Shown in pieces: positions 7,067 through 15,524 of a stretch of 36,640 nucleotides of DNA; positions within the stretch are counted from its first letter, which is position 1, and each line of letters opens with the position of its first letter. This DNA is from JAWXUU01 sp044426045. GTDB lineage: Bacteria; Bacillota; Clostridia; Christensenellales; CAMQZB01. The DNA lies in NCBI GenBank assembly GCA_044426045.1, contig JAWXUX010000017.1, positions 1 through 36,640 on the forward strand, given 5' to 3'. The position numbers and the translations under genes were made by a program. The notes under the pieces were generated by a model. That model did no database searches. It saw only the letters and a list, made by a program, of their open reading frames with translations, and had not been told where the DNA came from.

Positions 7067-7783
7067 ATGACTTTAGGATATAAAATTAAACATATTCGTC
7101 ACTTTAGAAACATGACACAAAAAGAATTAGGGCTTGCCTTAGGTTTTCCCGAAAGATCTGCGGAAACACGCTTATATCAATACGAAAACAATCTAAAGAC
7201 ACCTAGAATGAATGTAATTTTATCTATGGCTAAAGCGTTATACGTATCTCCTCTAGCCTTGCTTCCCGATAGCGACAATAAAGTTATTTCAATAATAGAG
7301 AATCTATTTTGGAATGAAGAAGAACTTTTTCTATTACAAAAAGACCAGTCTCATAAGTGTCCTATCAATATCGTTTACGAACAAGCAAGTAATCGACACA
7401 ACAGATCAAGACTTATTGATACACCGTTGGAAGAATTTATTGATCAATATATGACAACGTTCAGCAAAAAAGATATTCAGTATACAGATGAAATTTTAAT
7501 ATATTGTACTGTAGAAATATTCAACACAGTGAAGGAATTTGCATCTCAAAATCTTATAGATCGTTCTGTTTTTACCGAATGGAAATTAACATGGCCGTAT
7601 AATCAACCATTTCGTATTATGATACAAAACGTAAATCCAGATATATACGAAACTGGCAATCCTTACACTTTCGAATACATTCTAAATCTTTATACACTCG
7701 AAAACAATATTAGACCTTATTTACAAACCATAGAAATAGATTATTTATTCAAAAATAAATTTGGTATATGGGAAAAGAAATAA
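7067..7783 (+). CDS. XRE-family transcriptional repressor of island A
   Basis: This 238-residue protein has an N-terminal Cro/CI helix-turn-helix (residues 5-65): IKHIRHFRNMTQKELGLALG, then RLYQYENNLKTPRMNVILSMAKAL. The remainder is a helical/mixed domain with no recognised peptidase motif, so it may be a ligand-binding or dimerisation region. It is divergent from xis-int, and its ATG at 7067 follows AGGGGG. Position and the operator pair at 6877-6924 suggest it silences excision and transfer. The absence of a LexA-like Ser/Lys dyad suggests a release mechanism other than SOS self-cleavage. Confidence 0.85.
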   Translation: MTLGYKIKHIRHFRNMTQKELGLALGFPERSAETRLYQYENNLKTPRMNVILSMAKALYVSPLALLPDSDNKVISIIENLFWNEEELFLLQKDQSHKCPINIVYEQASNRHNRSRLIDTPLEEFIDQYMTTFSKKDIQYTDEILIYCTVEIFNTVKEFASQNLIDRSVFTEWKLTWPYNQPFRIMIQNVNPDIYETGNPYTFEYILNLYTLENNIRPYLQTIEIDYLFKNKFGIWEKK

Positions 7784-7801
7784 TATATACACATCAAAAA
7801 A

Positions 7802-7844
7802 AAGAACCCTTGATTCATTTTAAACAACAGAATCCAGGGTTCTT
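7802..7844 (+). terminator. Terminator after the repressor
   Basis: AAGAACCCT pairs with AGGGTTCTT, extended inside by TGATTC/GAATCC, with flanking A and T runs. It closes the repressor gene and also faces the leftward frame beginning near 8714. Confidence 0.75.
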
Positions 7845-8051
7845 AAATATTTAATTCATAACTTTGTTGTATTTTAATATTATGTCACTTAATACCAAGC
7901 GCAATGCTTGTTGATCGAAATATTGCTCTGTAATTAATAGTAAATTAATTCATATTAATATTTCATTCAACTTTGTATACTTATCCCAAGTAGACGGATG
8001 ATAGCTTTCATATAATAACGAATTATTTACCTCACACACTTCTTTTAAAAT

Positions 8052-8714
8052 CTAATTTATTTCTTTTTTTCTTCCGTTAATTGCAGTCATTGCATTAATA
8101 ACAACACATGGTTTAATTTTCGATACTCTTTTCTTAAAGTCTAATTGGAAAATTTTTTTACTAGATAATTGCTTTTTCCATACTGCATTAAATATGACAT
8201 TTCTGTATGCCTTAGTTTCAAAACCCAAACTAGTTTGGTACTGTATTGCATTAACCAAATAAACATGCAACTTCTTATCACCCAATAATCCATTTTTATT
8301 TAAAAGATGCTGTAAATGTATGTGAATTCGCTTACCTGTCGATCCTAGTGCTGGCGCAATAAGATTTAAATTGAATTCATCAATATGCGGACTTTCCATT
8401 ACAATAACCAATTTTTCACAACCTTTTTTAATTGATTGCGTTTTACCACGATTAGCATATCTTAAATCCTTTAAAACAAATAAATCACTTTTCTTATTCG
8501 ATACATAGCCAACATAATTATCTGGACACATCTCATAAGATGTATTTACACATCCATACCCACAACCTTTTAGACTGTCCCACTTTTTAGGTACAGCAGG
8601 AGTACAAAGCCTATTTGTCCTATACTTTACAATATATCGGAACATTAATTTAGGTATTATAATATTACACCTACATTTCATATTCACACTAATTTTTCTT
8701 TTCTTCTTATTCAT
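8052..8714 (-). CDS. UDG-fold-like protein of unknown function, interrupted by an amber codon
   Basis: The start at 8714 follows GAGGTG and gives 220 residues. A Cys-rich N-terminus (CGYGCVNTSYEMC) precedes a Rossmann-like part: LVIVMESPHIDEF (about 101-113), PALGSTGKRIHIHLQHLL, LHVYLVNAIQYQTSLG and KPCVVINAMT. Strand-then-acidic motifs like these recall the uracil-DNA glycosylase superfamily, but I do not recognise a named family. TAG at 8052 ends the frame, yet the same frame continues for 33 codons to TGA at 7950. That tail has YESYHPSTWDKY, an HPS motif of the sort found near the end of UDG-fold proteins. The gene is probably full length at about 254 codons and broken by one stop. It looks like island A cargo. 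Confidence 0.55.
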   Translation of the reverse strand: MNKKKRKISVNMKCRCNIIIPKLMFRYIVKYRTNRLCTPAVPKKWDSLKGCGYGCVNTSYEMCPDNYVGYVSNKKSDLFVLKDLRYANRGKTQSIKKGCEKLVIVMESPHIDEFNLNLIAPALGSTGKRIHIHLQHLLNKNGLLGDKKLHVYLVNAIQYQTSLGFETKAYRNVIFNAVWKKQLSSKKIFQLDFKKRVSKIKPCVVINAMTAINGRKKEIN

Positions 8715-8989
8715 TTTTCACCTCATGAATTACATTATAGCACAAAGAAATCAATTTGTACATACCACTTCACAACATAATTATCATTCAAGTATACTAC
8801 ATTATATTTGAATAAAAAAATAGCTATATGCGATATATAATTAACGTATACATTGTATTTTAGAACCATAAAAATAACATAAACATTGTTGGATTTTATG
8901 GACTATATATTTCAGCATTCACATCAAAAAAACTAGAAAACACTCCCAAAAAGGCATGAAAAATTAAAAATGGTATCATAGTGGTATCA
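8715..8989. other. AT-rich gap before the left att site
   Basis: No gene was found. A TATAAT-like box near 8735-8740 (minus strand) may drive the UDG-fold-like gene. AACTAGAAAAC-type sequence near 8931 resembles sequence near 966, before the XRE remnant; the meaning is unclear. Confidence 0.4.
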
Positions 8990-9060
8990 CGGAAGAAAAA
9001 AATAACCCCGAATCCCTTTGTTTATAAGGAATTCGGGGGGTTTTCATTATTATTCCCATT
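8964..9060 (-). other. Attachment site between islands A and B: guaA 3' end copy, terminator and GATAC repeats
   Basis: On the minus strand, GAATGGGAATAA at 9049-9060 is identical to the last 12 bases of guaA. It is followed by a hairpin (CCCCGAATTCC paired with GGGATTCGGGG), TTATTTTTTT, then CCGTGATAC and TGATAC. The same order occurs at 23784-23872, directly after the real guaA gene, and much of the sequence aligns. This marks a second core site, so two elements sit in tandem. The GATAC pair may be an integrase arm site. Confidence 0.75.
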
Positions 9061-9178
9061 CTTCGCACGTATACTTGTTTTGGGTGATACTGCGTGCAAA
9101 TCAAGGATATTTTTTACGATTATAGACGTTTTATATCTATTATTTGTGTTTTTTACATAAAAGTGCACTATATTTGCA

Positions 9179-9880
9179 TCAACTAACATTATTTTGTGAC
9201 TTCATTTCATTAACCTTAGATTCCAATCTTTCATCTATTTGCGTAACAAAAGACGATACCACATCTATATATATAGTCAAGTCACTTGATGTAATCTGAA
9301 CTTGCGCATCATCATGAATAATATTATGTCTTATATAAATAATTTTATTAATAACAGTTGTAATTCCATAACTTTCTTTAGTTTCAATCCCTCCAAGTAA
9401 TGGATCTTGCTTTTTCTCATAATCATTCAACCCGTCCATTATATCATGCAATCCAACCTTATAATAACATTTTTTAAAAGCAGTCTCACCATTATTAGCG
9501 ATTGAAACAGTATATTCATCATAATTTACATCTTTCAAACTATATTTTTTATTCCATATCAAAGCAAATTGTTCGCTTCTTTTTATAAAATTTGGCTCAG
9601 AAATATATTTAGAAACTGTTTTATTTGTAATAAAATTGATTTCATTCTCAATAACAGCAACCTTTATTTCATGCGGAATAAATTTAGCACTTAGTCCTAA
9701 ATTTAATATATCTTCAAAATATTCTTTAGTACTGTCTTTTACATATTTTTCTAATTTTGCACACATAAGCAACACGCAACTTTTAAAATACACATTACTA
9801 TTTATCTCATCCTGTTCAGCTTTTTTGACAAGGATTTTTACCTCATCAATACTTTCATTAAACTTATCCCTAGCTTCCAT
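9179..9880 (-). CDS. HEPN-domain protein (MAE_28990/MAE_18760-like)
   Basis: HEPN proteins of this type are predicted or known RNases in toxin-antitoxin and defence systems. The 233-residue protein starts at the ATG at 9880 (AAGGAA upstream) and overlaps the DUF262 gene by 11 bp. An all-helical N-terminus (VLLMCAKLEKYVKDSTKEYF) is followed near the C-terminus by YIRHNIIHDDA. Arg184 and His189 there form the R-x4-H motif of catalytic HEPN RNases. DUF262 proteins are frequent partners of this family, which supports a paired role as toxin or abortive effector with its regulator. It is the last gene of the leftward operon. Confidence 0.72.
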   Translation of the reverse strand: MEARDKFNESIDEVKILVKKAEQDEINSNVYFKSCVLLMCAKLEKYVKDSTKEYFEDILNLGLSAKFIPHEIKVAVIENEINFITNKTVSKYISEPNFIKRSEQFALIWNKKYSLKDVNYDEYTVSIANNGETAFKKCYYKVGLHDIMDGLNDYEKKQDPLLGGIETKESYGITTVINKIIYIRHNIIHDDAQVQITSSDLTIYIDVVSSFVTQIDERLESKVNEMKSQNNVS

Positions 9881-10913
9881 AAACAATATTCCTTAACGCT
9901 TTAATATATGTCATTATTCTGTAGTTAAGATTTTCAGTATTTCCAGTAGCCTTTGTTATAGAAGATAAAAAATCAGGATCTTCTAATAATTTTTCATGCA
10001 TGTCTATAATAGATTGTTTCTTCTCAATCAATTCTTCAATATTAAATTCCTCAAACGCAATCATAATACATTCATAAACGCTAGAGTTTATCTTTGTCGT
10101 TTTTGCATTTTGTTTAAAGGCTCTTTCTCCAAAGATCTCGAATACCTTATTAATTTGCGTTTCAAATTTTAATCTAAGGTCATTTAAATCATTTTCATCT
10201 AAGTCTTTGTTGATGCTCATAAAACTATTTATTAAGTTTTTTATTCTCCCATCATATCCCTCTATTTTAAATTTACTTTTATTGTATTTTTGTGATACTG
10301 CTAAATACCTTAAAATCAATTCGTTCCTACCCATCCTTGCACTCTTATCTGGTGCAATCTTTTTCAAATCCTTATTTTTTGAAACGATATCTTTAATACA
10401 TTCATTCAATGTCCCACGATACAAACAATTACGCAATTCTTGTTCGTTTAATCTTACTGACCCCGAGTTTAACCGCATAAAAATATCAAATTTAATCCCA
10501 GCATCAGAATCATTTTGCAATACTATGAGCCTCAATTCACCTCTTGATATCCTCATTTGAATATCACCTGTTAATTGAGAGAACTTTTTTCCATTCAATT
10601 CCTCCAACGTTTCTAGCCCACTTAACTTATATTGATCATCCATATAACGTGCTAATGCAGTTAAACGCTGAACTCCATCTACCACATCCCATTTCCCTTC
10701 TTCATTTTCCGATGCATACAATGCAGGGATCGGTATATTTAGCAAGATAGATTCAATTAAAAGCGATGCTTTTTTTGTATCCCAGATATAATTCCGTTGA
10801 AAGTTAGGATCTAATATTATTCTTGTATTTTGAATTTCTGATACCAAATCACCTATCATCCTATCGTATAACTTTATATACACTTTTCTTTGCATCTTAT
10901 TTTTATTATCCAA
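9870..10913 (-). CDS. DUF262-family protein (GmrSD N-domain/ParB-like)
   Basis: This 347-residue protein carries the DUF262 hallmarks: DPNFQRNYIWD (residues 35-45), LLIESILLNIPIPALY, and DVVDGVQRLTAL, where Asp79-Gly80 and Gln82-Arg83 match the DGxQR motif of ParB/Srx-like folds. Family members include GmrS, an NTP-dependent subunit of type IV restriction, and proteins paired with HEPN RNases. Here no DUF1524 HNH domain is fused, so the effector is likely the overlapping HEPN gene. It follows the AlwI-type endonuclease gene by 44 bp in the same direction, so it may share the restriction-modification promoter. The trigger it senses is unknown. Confidence 0.85.
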   Translation of the reverse strand: MDNKNKMQRKVYIKLYDRMIGDLVSEIQNTRIILDPNFQRNYIWDTKKASLLIESILLNIPIPALYASENEEGKWDVVDGVQRLTALARYMDDQYKLSGLETLEELNGKKFSQLTGDIQMRISRGELRLIVLQNDSDAGIKFDIFMRLNSGSVRLNEQELRNCLYRGTLNECIKDIVSKNKDLKKIAPDKSARMGRNELILRYLAVSQKYNKSKFKIEGYDGRIKNLINSFMSINKDLDENDLNDLRLKFETQINKVFEIFGERAFKQNAKTTKINSSVYECIMIAFEEFNIEELIEKKQSIIDMHEKLLEDPDFLSSITKATGNTENLNYRIMTYIKALRNIVYGS

Positions 10914-10957
10914 AATTTTATCCTCCTATATAATAATATTTTTAATATATACTACAT

Positions 10958-12547
10958 TTACATAAGCATATTAATAAGCCTATTTGAATTTTTGATACAA
11001 TCTATACAATCATTAATAGCCAATGGAATAATATCTACACCATATTGATGTTTTGAATAACCAGCCATGAATTTAGTATCTTCATGAATTGATGGCGCGA
11101 TAAAAACAGTAAAAACTTTTTTATCTGGATACTTTGTTATCGCTTCGTTCAAATGCCTTGTTATTGCTGGTATTTCATTTGTTGATTGGCTTCTTGACGT
11201 CATCAAAGTCACTTCAAAAAGTGGATTGCAATCAGCATCAAAACATTCAATATCAGCCATTCCTCCTGCAGCTGTGAACGTTGGAAAACCTTCATCATCA
11301 ATATTATAATTTGGCAACACCGTTACTGTCGGAAATGCCTGTTTCAATGCTATGCTTGTCAAAAATTCCAGCCTAGTTGGCCTATCTATAACACGTAAAA
11401 CTTCATTGCTACAACCTCTCTTCTTATCTAATGCAGCTAATTCTTTTAACACAAGTTCTTTATCCAAAGATACTGCCCATTTTTCCAAAGCCTTAATTTT
11501 AAGCTCGCTTAAATTATCTACAATTTTCTGTTTAATAGAGATTATTTTATAATCAATCTGCCCAATATAATCAAAATATTCTTTTTTACTTGCAAATTGT
11601 TGACTTACCGAATATTTATCAACAATATATTGTATTTTTTCTTCTTCGAATGTGTTTGTATCAAGAAATCTACCATTTCCCCTAAGCGAGATAACTCCCG
11701 TGATTCGCATTTTACGTATGTACTCATCTATAGCTTCACCTGTTATTTGCTCCAATTTAAATCTCTTTGATTTTGAATGATCTGCACCCAATATCTTAAG
11801 ACATATATCGTAAATTGTGTCATCACTATAAGTATAACCATGGCTACATCTAAGTTCATGGATAAATTTAGCCAGTGCTTTATAATTAGAATCCCTCCAA
11901 CAAATAAACAATGAAATTTCTTTTGTGAATACACCATTGTCGTAGCCATAATTCTTCAGCTCTTTTATAGTATTGAGCAACAGCAAGAGCGGAACATTTA
12001 TATTTGCATTCTTTCTAAATGGATTATTTGTCTGATATTTCATAAGAGAATTCAAGAATACATTTTGAATTTTCTCATCATTTTGTGGAGACTCATTAAA
12101 CGCATCTATAAGCATATGCCCTACATTAGAAATAATAAGCGGCTCATTCATTGCATAATAAACAAAACCAAATTCCATTGGCAGCTTATACATTGTATCA
12201 AATCTAGAAGGCCAGCCTTTATCAAACCCTGCCTCTTTATGATTTTGGTCACTATTTAAAATGATCTCATCTAACTCTTCATTTGAATATTTTGCATCAG
12301 AAATGAAAATTTCTTTCAATCTGGCACTGTGCTTAACATACATTGGAGTATATAATTTCTCCCCAATTATATGTTTTATTATCTTAATAATCAAACTATT
12401 AGTAAGCACCTCACCTTCATAAGGGAGTACACAATTAAGAAAACCCGCTATTCGTTGAGGATTTCTCATTGTTGTAGAAAATGACAAAGGTTTATGCTCT
12501 GCTGGTCTTTCTTTTGAAACTTTCTTTTGCGATATTTTCTTATCCAT
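10958..12547 (-). CDS. AlwI-family type II restriction endonuclease
   Basis: AlwI-family enzymes (AlwI, PleI, MlyI, N.BstNBI) recognise short asymmetric sites and cut, or nick, a few bases to one side. The 529-residue protein has the expected size, with an N-terminal recognition half and a C-terminal PD-(D/E)XK-like region. PTFTAAGGMADIECFD (422-437) and PLFEVTLMTSRSQ (442-454) place Asp432, Glu434 and Glu445 as likely metal ligands. The neighbouring pair of adenine methyltransferases fits an asymmetric site with one adenine target per strand. The start at 12547 follows GGAG. The recognition sequence cannot be told from this. Confidence 0.85.
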   Translation of the reverse strand: MDKKISQKKVSKERPAEHKPLSFSTTMRNPQRIAGFLNCVLPYEGEVLTNSLIIKIIKHIIGEKLYTPMYVKHSARLKEIFISDAKYSNEELDEIILNSDQNHKEAGFDKGWPSRFDTMYKLPMEFGFVYYAMNEPLIISNVGHMLIDAFNESPQNDEKIQNVFLNSLMKYQTNNPFRKNANINVPLLLLLNTIKELKNYGYDNGVFTKEISLFICWRDSNYKALAKFIHELRCSHGYTYSDDTIYDICLKILGADHSKSKRFKLEQITGEAIDEYIRKMRITGVISLRGNGRFLDTNTFEEEKIQYIVDKYSVSQQFASKKEYFDYIGQIDYKIISIKQKIVDNLSELKIKALEKWAVSLDKELVLKELAALDKKRGCSNEVLRVIDRPTRLEFLTSIALKQAFPTVTVLPNYNIDDEGFPTFTAAGGMADIECFDADCNPLFEVTLMTSRSQSTNEIPAITRHLNEAITKYPDKKVFTVFIAPSIHEDTKFMAGYSKHQYGVDIIPLAINDCIDCIKNSNRLINMLM

Positions 12548-12561
12548 TTGACTTCTCCAAT

Positions 12562-13470
12562 CTAATAATTTTTCACTAAAACTTCTACTGAATTTTTCTC
12601 AGTGTTATCATGATAACTAATATAATTACTCTTTATTGGCACAATATTATATTTTTGAGCCCATTCATTGAATGTACCATTGTATTTCGTTCTGTGCCAA
12701 AGCACATTTGATATTGCAAACTTAATATTTCTTTCATTAAGGTCATCCAAAACCTTTATCAAACGCATTTCACTATCCTCATTCCACAGCTTATTATACT
12801 CACTAAAAGTTATCAAATATGGTGGATCTAGATAAACAAAATCACCTTCTTTCAAATCTATAGAATTTAGAAAAGTTTCAAAATCAGTATTATGAAAAGA
12901 TATGTCTTTCCCATTAACAATTTGAAAATATGCATTCAAAGCTTTAACTACATTATCGTTAAAATCAACGTTTCCAACAGGCAAGTTATAATCTCCTTTT
13001 GCATTAAATCTAAGCATTCTATTGAAACCGTATATCAGCAACAAGTATAATAACATCATATTATTCTTATCCGAATTAAAATCACTTCTTAGTTCGTAGT
13101 ATGCTGCCTTGTTGTACTTTGCAAAATATGTCTTTGGAAATTCTTTTCTATATTCTGGAGGAATACTTAAACCTTTGTATGTTGCTGAAAGTTTATAGTT
13201 TTCAATTAGTGTATCAATCTCATTCCAAAATTCCTTTTCGTTGTTGCTATACGAGATTAAAAATCTATGCAATCTTACCATGTAGCTATCAATATCATTA
13301 AGAATATAGCTCTCAGCATTCGTATTGAGAAATACACTGCCACCACCACAAAATGGCTCAATAAATCTTTTGATATCAGTAGGAAAATTTTCTTCAAGCT
13401 GAGGAAGCAATTTAAATTTATCCCCAACATAAAAAAATGGTGAACGGCTAAATTCATTTCTATCTTTCAT
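12562..13470 (-). CDS. D12-class (Dam/DpnM-like) adenine DNA methyltransferase
   Basis: This enzyme transfers methyl from SAM to adenine N6 in its recognition site, protecting host DNA from the adjacent endonuclease. In the 302-residue protein, motif I is IEPFCGGGSVFL (38-49), the central region has MLRFNAKGDYNLPVG as in DpnM/Dam relatives, and motif IV is LDPPY (214-218). The end, EKNSVEVLVKNY, is also typical. It overlaps the upstream methyltransferase gene by 11 bp and precedes the endonuclease gene by 14 bp. With the second methyltransferase it probably covers the two strands of an asymmetric site. Confidence 0.92.
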   Translation of the reverse strand: MKDRNEFSRSPFFYVGDKFKLLPQLEENFPTDIKRFIEPFCGGGSVFLNTNAESYILNDIDSYMVRLHRFLISYSNNEKEFWNEIDTLIENYKLSATYKGLSIPPEYRKEFPKTYFAKYNKAAYYELRSDFNSDKNNMMLLYLLLIYGFNRMLRFNAKGDYNLPVGNVDFNDNVVKALNAYFQIVNGKDISFHNTDFETFLNSIDLKEGDFVYLDPPYLITFSEYNKLWNEDSEMRLIKVLDDLNERNIKFAISNVLWHRTKYNGTFNEWAQKYNIVPIKSNYISYHDNTEKNSVEVLVKNY

Positions 13471-14470
13471 TGTCCACCTCCACTAAATATAGTAATTCTT
13501 TATGATCCTTTAAGTCTGTTTTCCCAGCATTAAAAAATTGATGAGATTTTTCAAAACACTCTACACTACCTTTTGATTTTAGCACTGCTTCAATATTTTC
13601 CAATGCCATCTTATTCTTTGAAGAACTGCTTTTTGAATTATACGTATTATTATAAGAAACTAAAATATATTTACAGTTTAGTTTTTCTATCAAATCCGTG
13701 AATGCATCAATCGCATTATTTCGACAATAGTCACTCATGTTTTCTGGTTTTGGCTTTAATGCCACACCAAACAACTCAGGTTTCTTCCATGTAGCTATAT
13801 TTTCTAATACGTGATAAAATCTACTATACTGCCTTGAATTATACGGTGGGTCAATGTACACAATATCACAAGATAAAGCCTCAGCTAAATCATTTGCATC
13901 TTCACGATATATGTCTATATCTGAATTAGTTTTGTAAGGTGTGATTAAATCAAATTGAAATCTATCCCTTAGTTCATGCCCTTTGATATATGCTTCATAA
14001 TGACCGACTGTATTTGCAATTTTATCAACAGAATATAGAAGTGATGCAATAAGAATACACTTCTCTTTTTCTGTTATATCATGCAATTGCTCTATTTGTT
14101 CCCTTATTTCCCCAATAATCAATGCATCATTCATTGAAAAAAACTTGTCCCCAAAATTTTCAGAAACATAATTGTTTTTAAATAATGACCCATTAAAAGC
14201 TTTGAATTTTTCTTTATATGATTCTAATTTCACAATATCAAATGAATCTTGAATAAAGAATGCTTTATACACAATTTCATTTGAAAAAAGCAAGTCATTT
14301 ACAATAATTTTATCCATTCGATCCAACATTCTTTGGGTCAAAACACCTGTCCCTCCAAATATGTCACAAAATACCTTTCCTTCACACTTCTCATCTATTA
14401 CACCACATATCCAATCAGCAAGTTTATATTTGCTCCCAGTGTAGCGTCTATTCCAAATTTGATACGGCAT
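13460..14470 (-). CDS. Second adenine-specific DNA methyltransferase (D12 class)
   Basis: This 336-residue protein begins RRYTGSKYKLADWI, the usual start of D12-class enzymes. Motif I is CDIFGGTGVLTQRM (35-48), and motif IV is YIDPPYNSRQYSRFYHVLEN with DPPY at 207-210. The YNSRQY extension after DPPY is found in one branch of type II adenine methyltransferases. It is not closely similar to the next gene, so the two are likely to methylate different strands. The ATG at 14470 follows AGGAGAG. It lies just after the small control protein. Confidence 0.9.
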   Translation of the reverse strand: MPYQIWNRRYTGSKYKLADWICGVIDEKCEGKVFCDIFGGTGVLTQRMLDRMDKIIVNDLLFSNEIVYKAFFIQDSFDIVKLESYKEKFKAFNGSLFKNNYVSENFGDKFFSMNDALIIGEIREQIEQLHDITEKEKCILIASLLYSVDKIANTVGHYEAYIKGHELRDRFQFDLITPYKTNSDIDIYREDANDLAEALSCDIVYIDPPYNSRQYSRFYHVLENIATWKKPELFGVALKPKPENMSDYCRNNAIDAFTDLIEKLNCKYILVSYNNTYNSKSSSSKNKMALENIEAVLKSKGSVECFEKSHQFFNAGKTDLKDHKELLYLVEVDNER

Positions 14471-14497
14471 ACGCCTATTCTCTCCTATTAATTAAAA

Positions 14498-14689
14498 TCA
14501 GCTATCTAAATCTATGTTATTTTTCTTACAAAACTCGTGGAATGCTTTTTGTCCATCATAATTTGGCTCACATAACCCACGTTCCCAACGATTTACTGTT
14601 GCAAATGAAACTCCTAGTTCCTTTGCAAACTTTTCCTGACTTAAAAACATTTTTAATCTTACGTCTTTTATTTTATCTGCTATATTCAT
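14498..14689 (-). CDS. Small XRE protein, probable restriction-modification control protein
   Basis: This 63-residue helix-turn-helix protein (IKDVRLKMFLSQEKFAKELG, then VSFATVNRWERGLCEPN) is almost entirely a Cro/CI domain. It is the first gene of the leftward restriction-modification operon. Small XRE proteins in this position (C proteins) delay endonuclease expression until methylation is established. Here it precedes both methyltransferases and the nuclease. AGGAG precedes the ATG. A plain Cro-like repressor is the alternative. Confidence 0.75.
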   Translation of the reverse strand: MNIADKIKDVRLKMFLSQEKFAKELGVSFATVNRWERGLCEPNYDGQKAFHEFCKKNNIDLDS

Positions 14690-14716
14690 AAAACACTCCT
14701 AGCATTGATTAACATT

Positions 14717-14745
14717 ATTATAACATAATCATCCATAATTTGCAA
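14717..14745 (-). promoter_or_regulatory. Promoter of the restriction-modification/DUF262-HEPN operon
   Basis: Minus strand TTGCAA (14740-14745) and TATAAT (14717-14722) are 17 bp apart. An imperfect dyad (GATTA...TTAATC) overlaps the -10 box and could be the control protein's operator. No other strong promoter was seen between here and 9179. Confidence 0.65.
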
Positions 14746-14765
14746 TAAGTTTTGTATTGTTAAAA

Positions 14766-15524
14766 TCACTTCTTAATGAATACATACAAATGTTCATGCA
14801 TGAGCAGCAAGAATTTGCTTTCTTTACCCTTATTCATCCATTTGTATGTTCCTCGGCAATTATGCTGCTCTTTCATTATAATTTCTTTCAAAGTAAAGCC
14901 AGCTTTTTCAAAAAGCCTACGAGTATTATCCCCTAATGGAGTTAGCACCATATTTCTTCGAATGTCACCAATAAGCATTGTACAAATCTTTCCTTTTTTC
15001 AGCACGCGATAACTCTCATTTGCAACAAGCTGCATTTTCTCATAGAAACCCTCTACCGAGCAAAGAGACAAGTCTTTTTCTCCATTAGCGCTATACTTGA
15101 TTATATCTGCATATGGTGGATGCATAAAGATAAAATCTATAAATTCATCACCAATAAACGACAAGTCACAAGCATCACCCTGTATCACATCAATCCCACC
15201 TTCGTTTGGGCAATCGAAATTAAGATTATTATTAATCAATTCAACACTTTTAGGATTACAATCAATTCCAATCGCGTTGCGCCCAAGCAATTTGCATTCT
15301 ATCAGCGCAGTTCCACTACCCGCAAATGGATCAAGAACTATATCACCAGGCTTAGTATAGATATGCAACAAGTTCCTAGGCACATAAGGAGTGCAGTTAC
15401 CACGATAACTAGAATTGTGCGTAGCCCAATCTCCCCTGTCAGGAAAATTCCAAACAGTGGTATTTTGAACAACAAAATTTGTTGGACCATATTTAGTTAT
15501 CACGCGTTTATTATTCATGCACAT
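14766..15524 (-). CDS. DNA methyltransferase with HPPY motif (N6_N4 type)
   Basis: This 252-residue methyltransferase has a leader with PDRGDWATHNSSYRG, then motif I LDPFAGSGTALIE (64-76) and FMHPPYADIIKYS, where His135-Pro-Pro-Tyr replaces the usual D/S/NPPY catalytic loop. This is a recognisable branch of the N6_N4_Mtase superfamily; whether it makes m6A or m4C cannot be told. Its ATG overlaps the stop codon of the GIY-YIG gene (TAATG at 15522-15526), so the two are translationally coupled and probably act together. It is separate from the downstream promoter and is thus a likely second restriction-modification unit. Confidence 0.85.
   Translation of the reverse strand: MCMNNKRVITKYGPTNFVVQNTTVWNFPDRGDWATHNSSYRGNCTPYVPRNLLHIYTKPGDIVLDPFAGSGTALIECKLLGRNAIGIDCNPKSVELINNNLNFDCPNEGGIDVIQGDACDLSFIGDEFIDFIFMHPPYADIIKYSANGEKDLSLCSVEGFYEKMQLVANESYRVLKKGKICTMLIGDIRRNMVLTPLGDNTRRLFEKAGFTLKEIIMKEQHNCRGTYKWMNKGKESKFLLLMHEHLYVFIKK

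Noticed and set aside
9870..10913. DUF262 gene as a complete GmrSD type IV restriction enzyme
   Set aside because: The protein ends at 347 residues without a DUF1524 HNH nuclease domain, and no such gene is adjacent.
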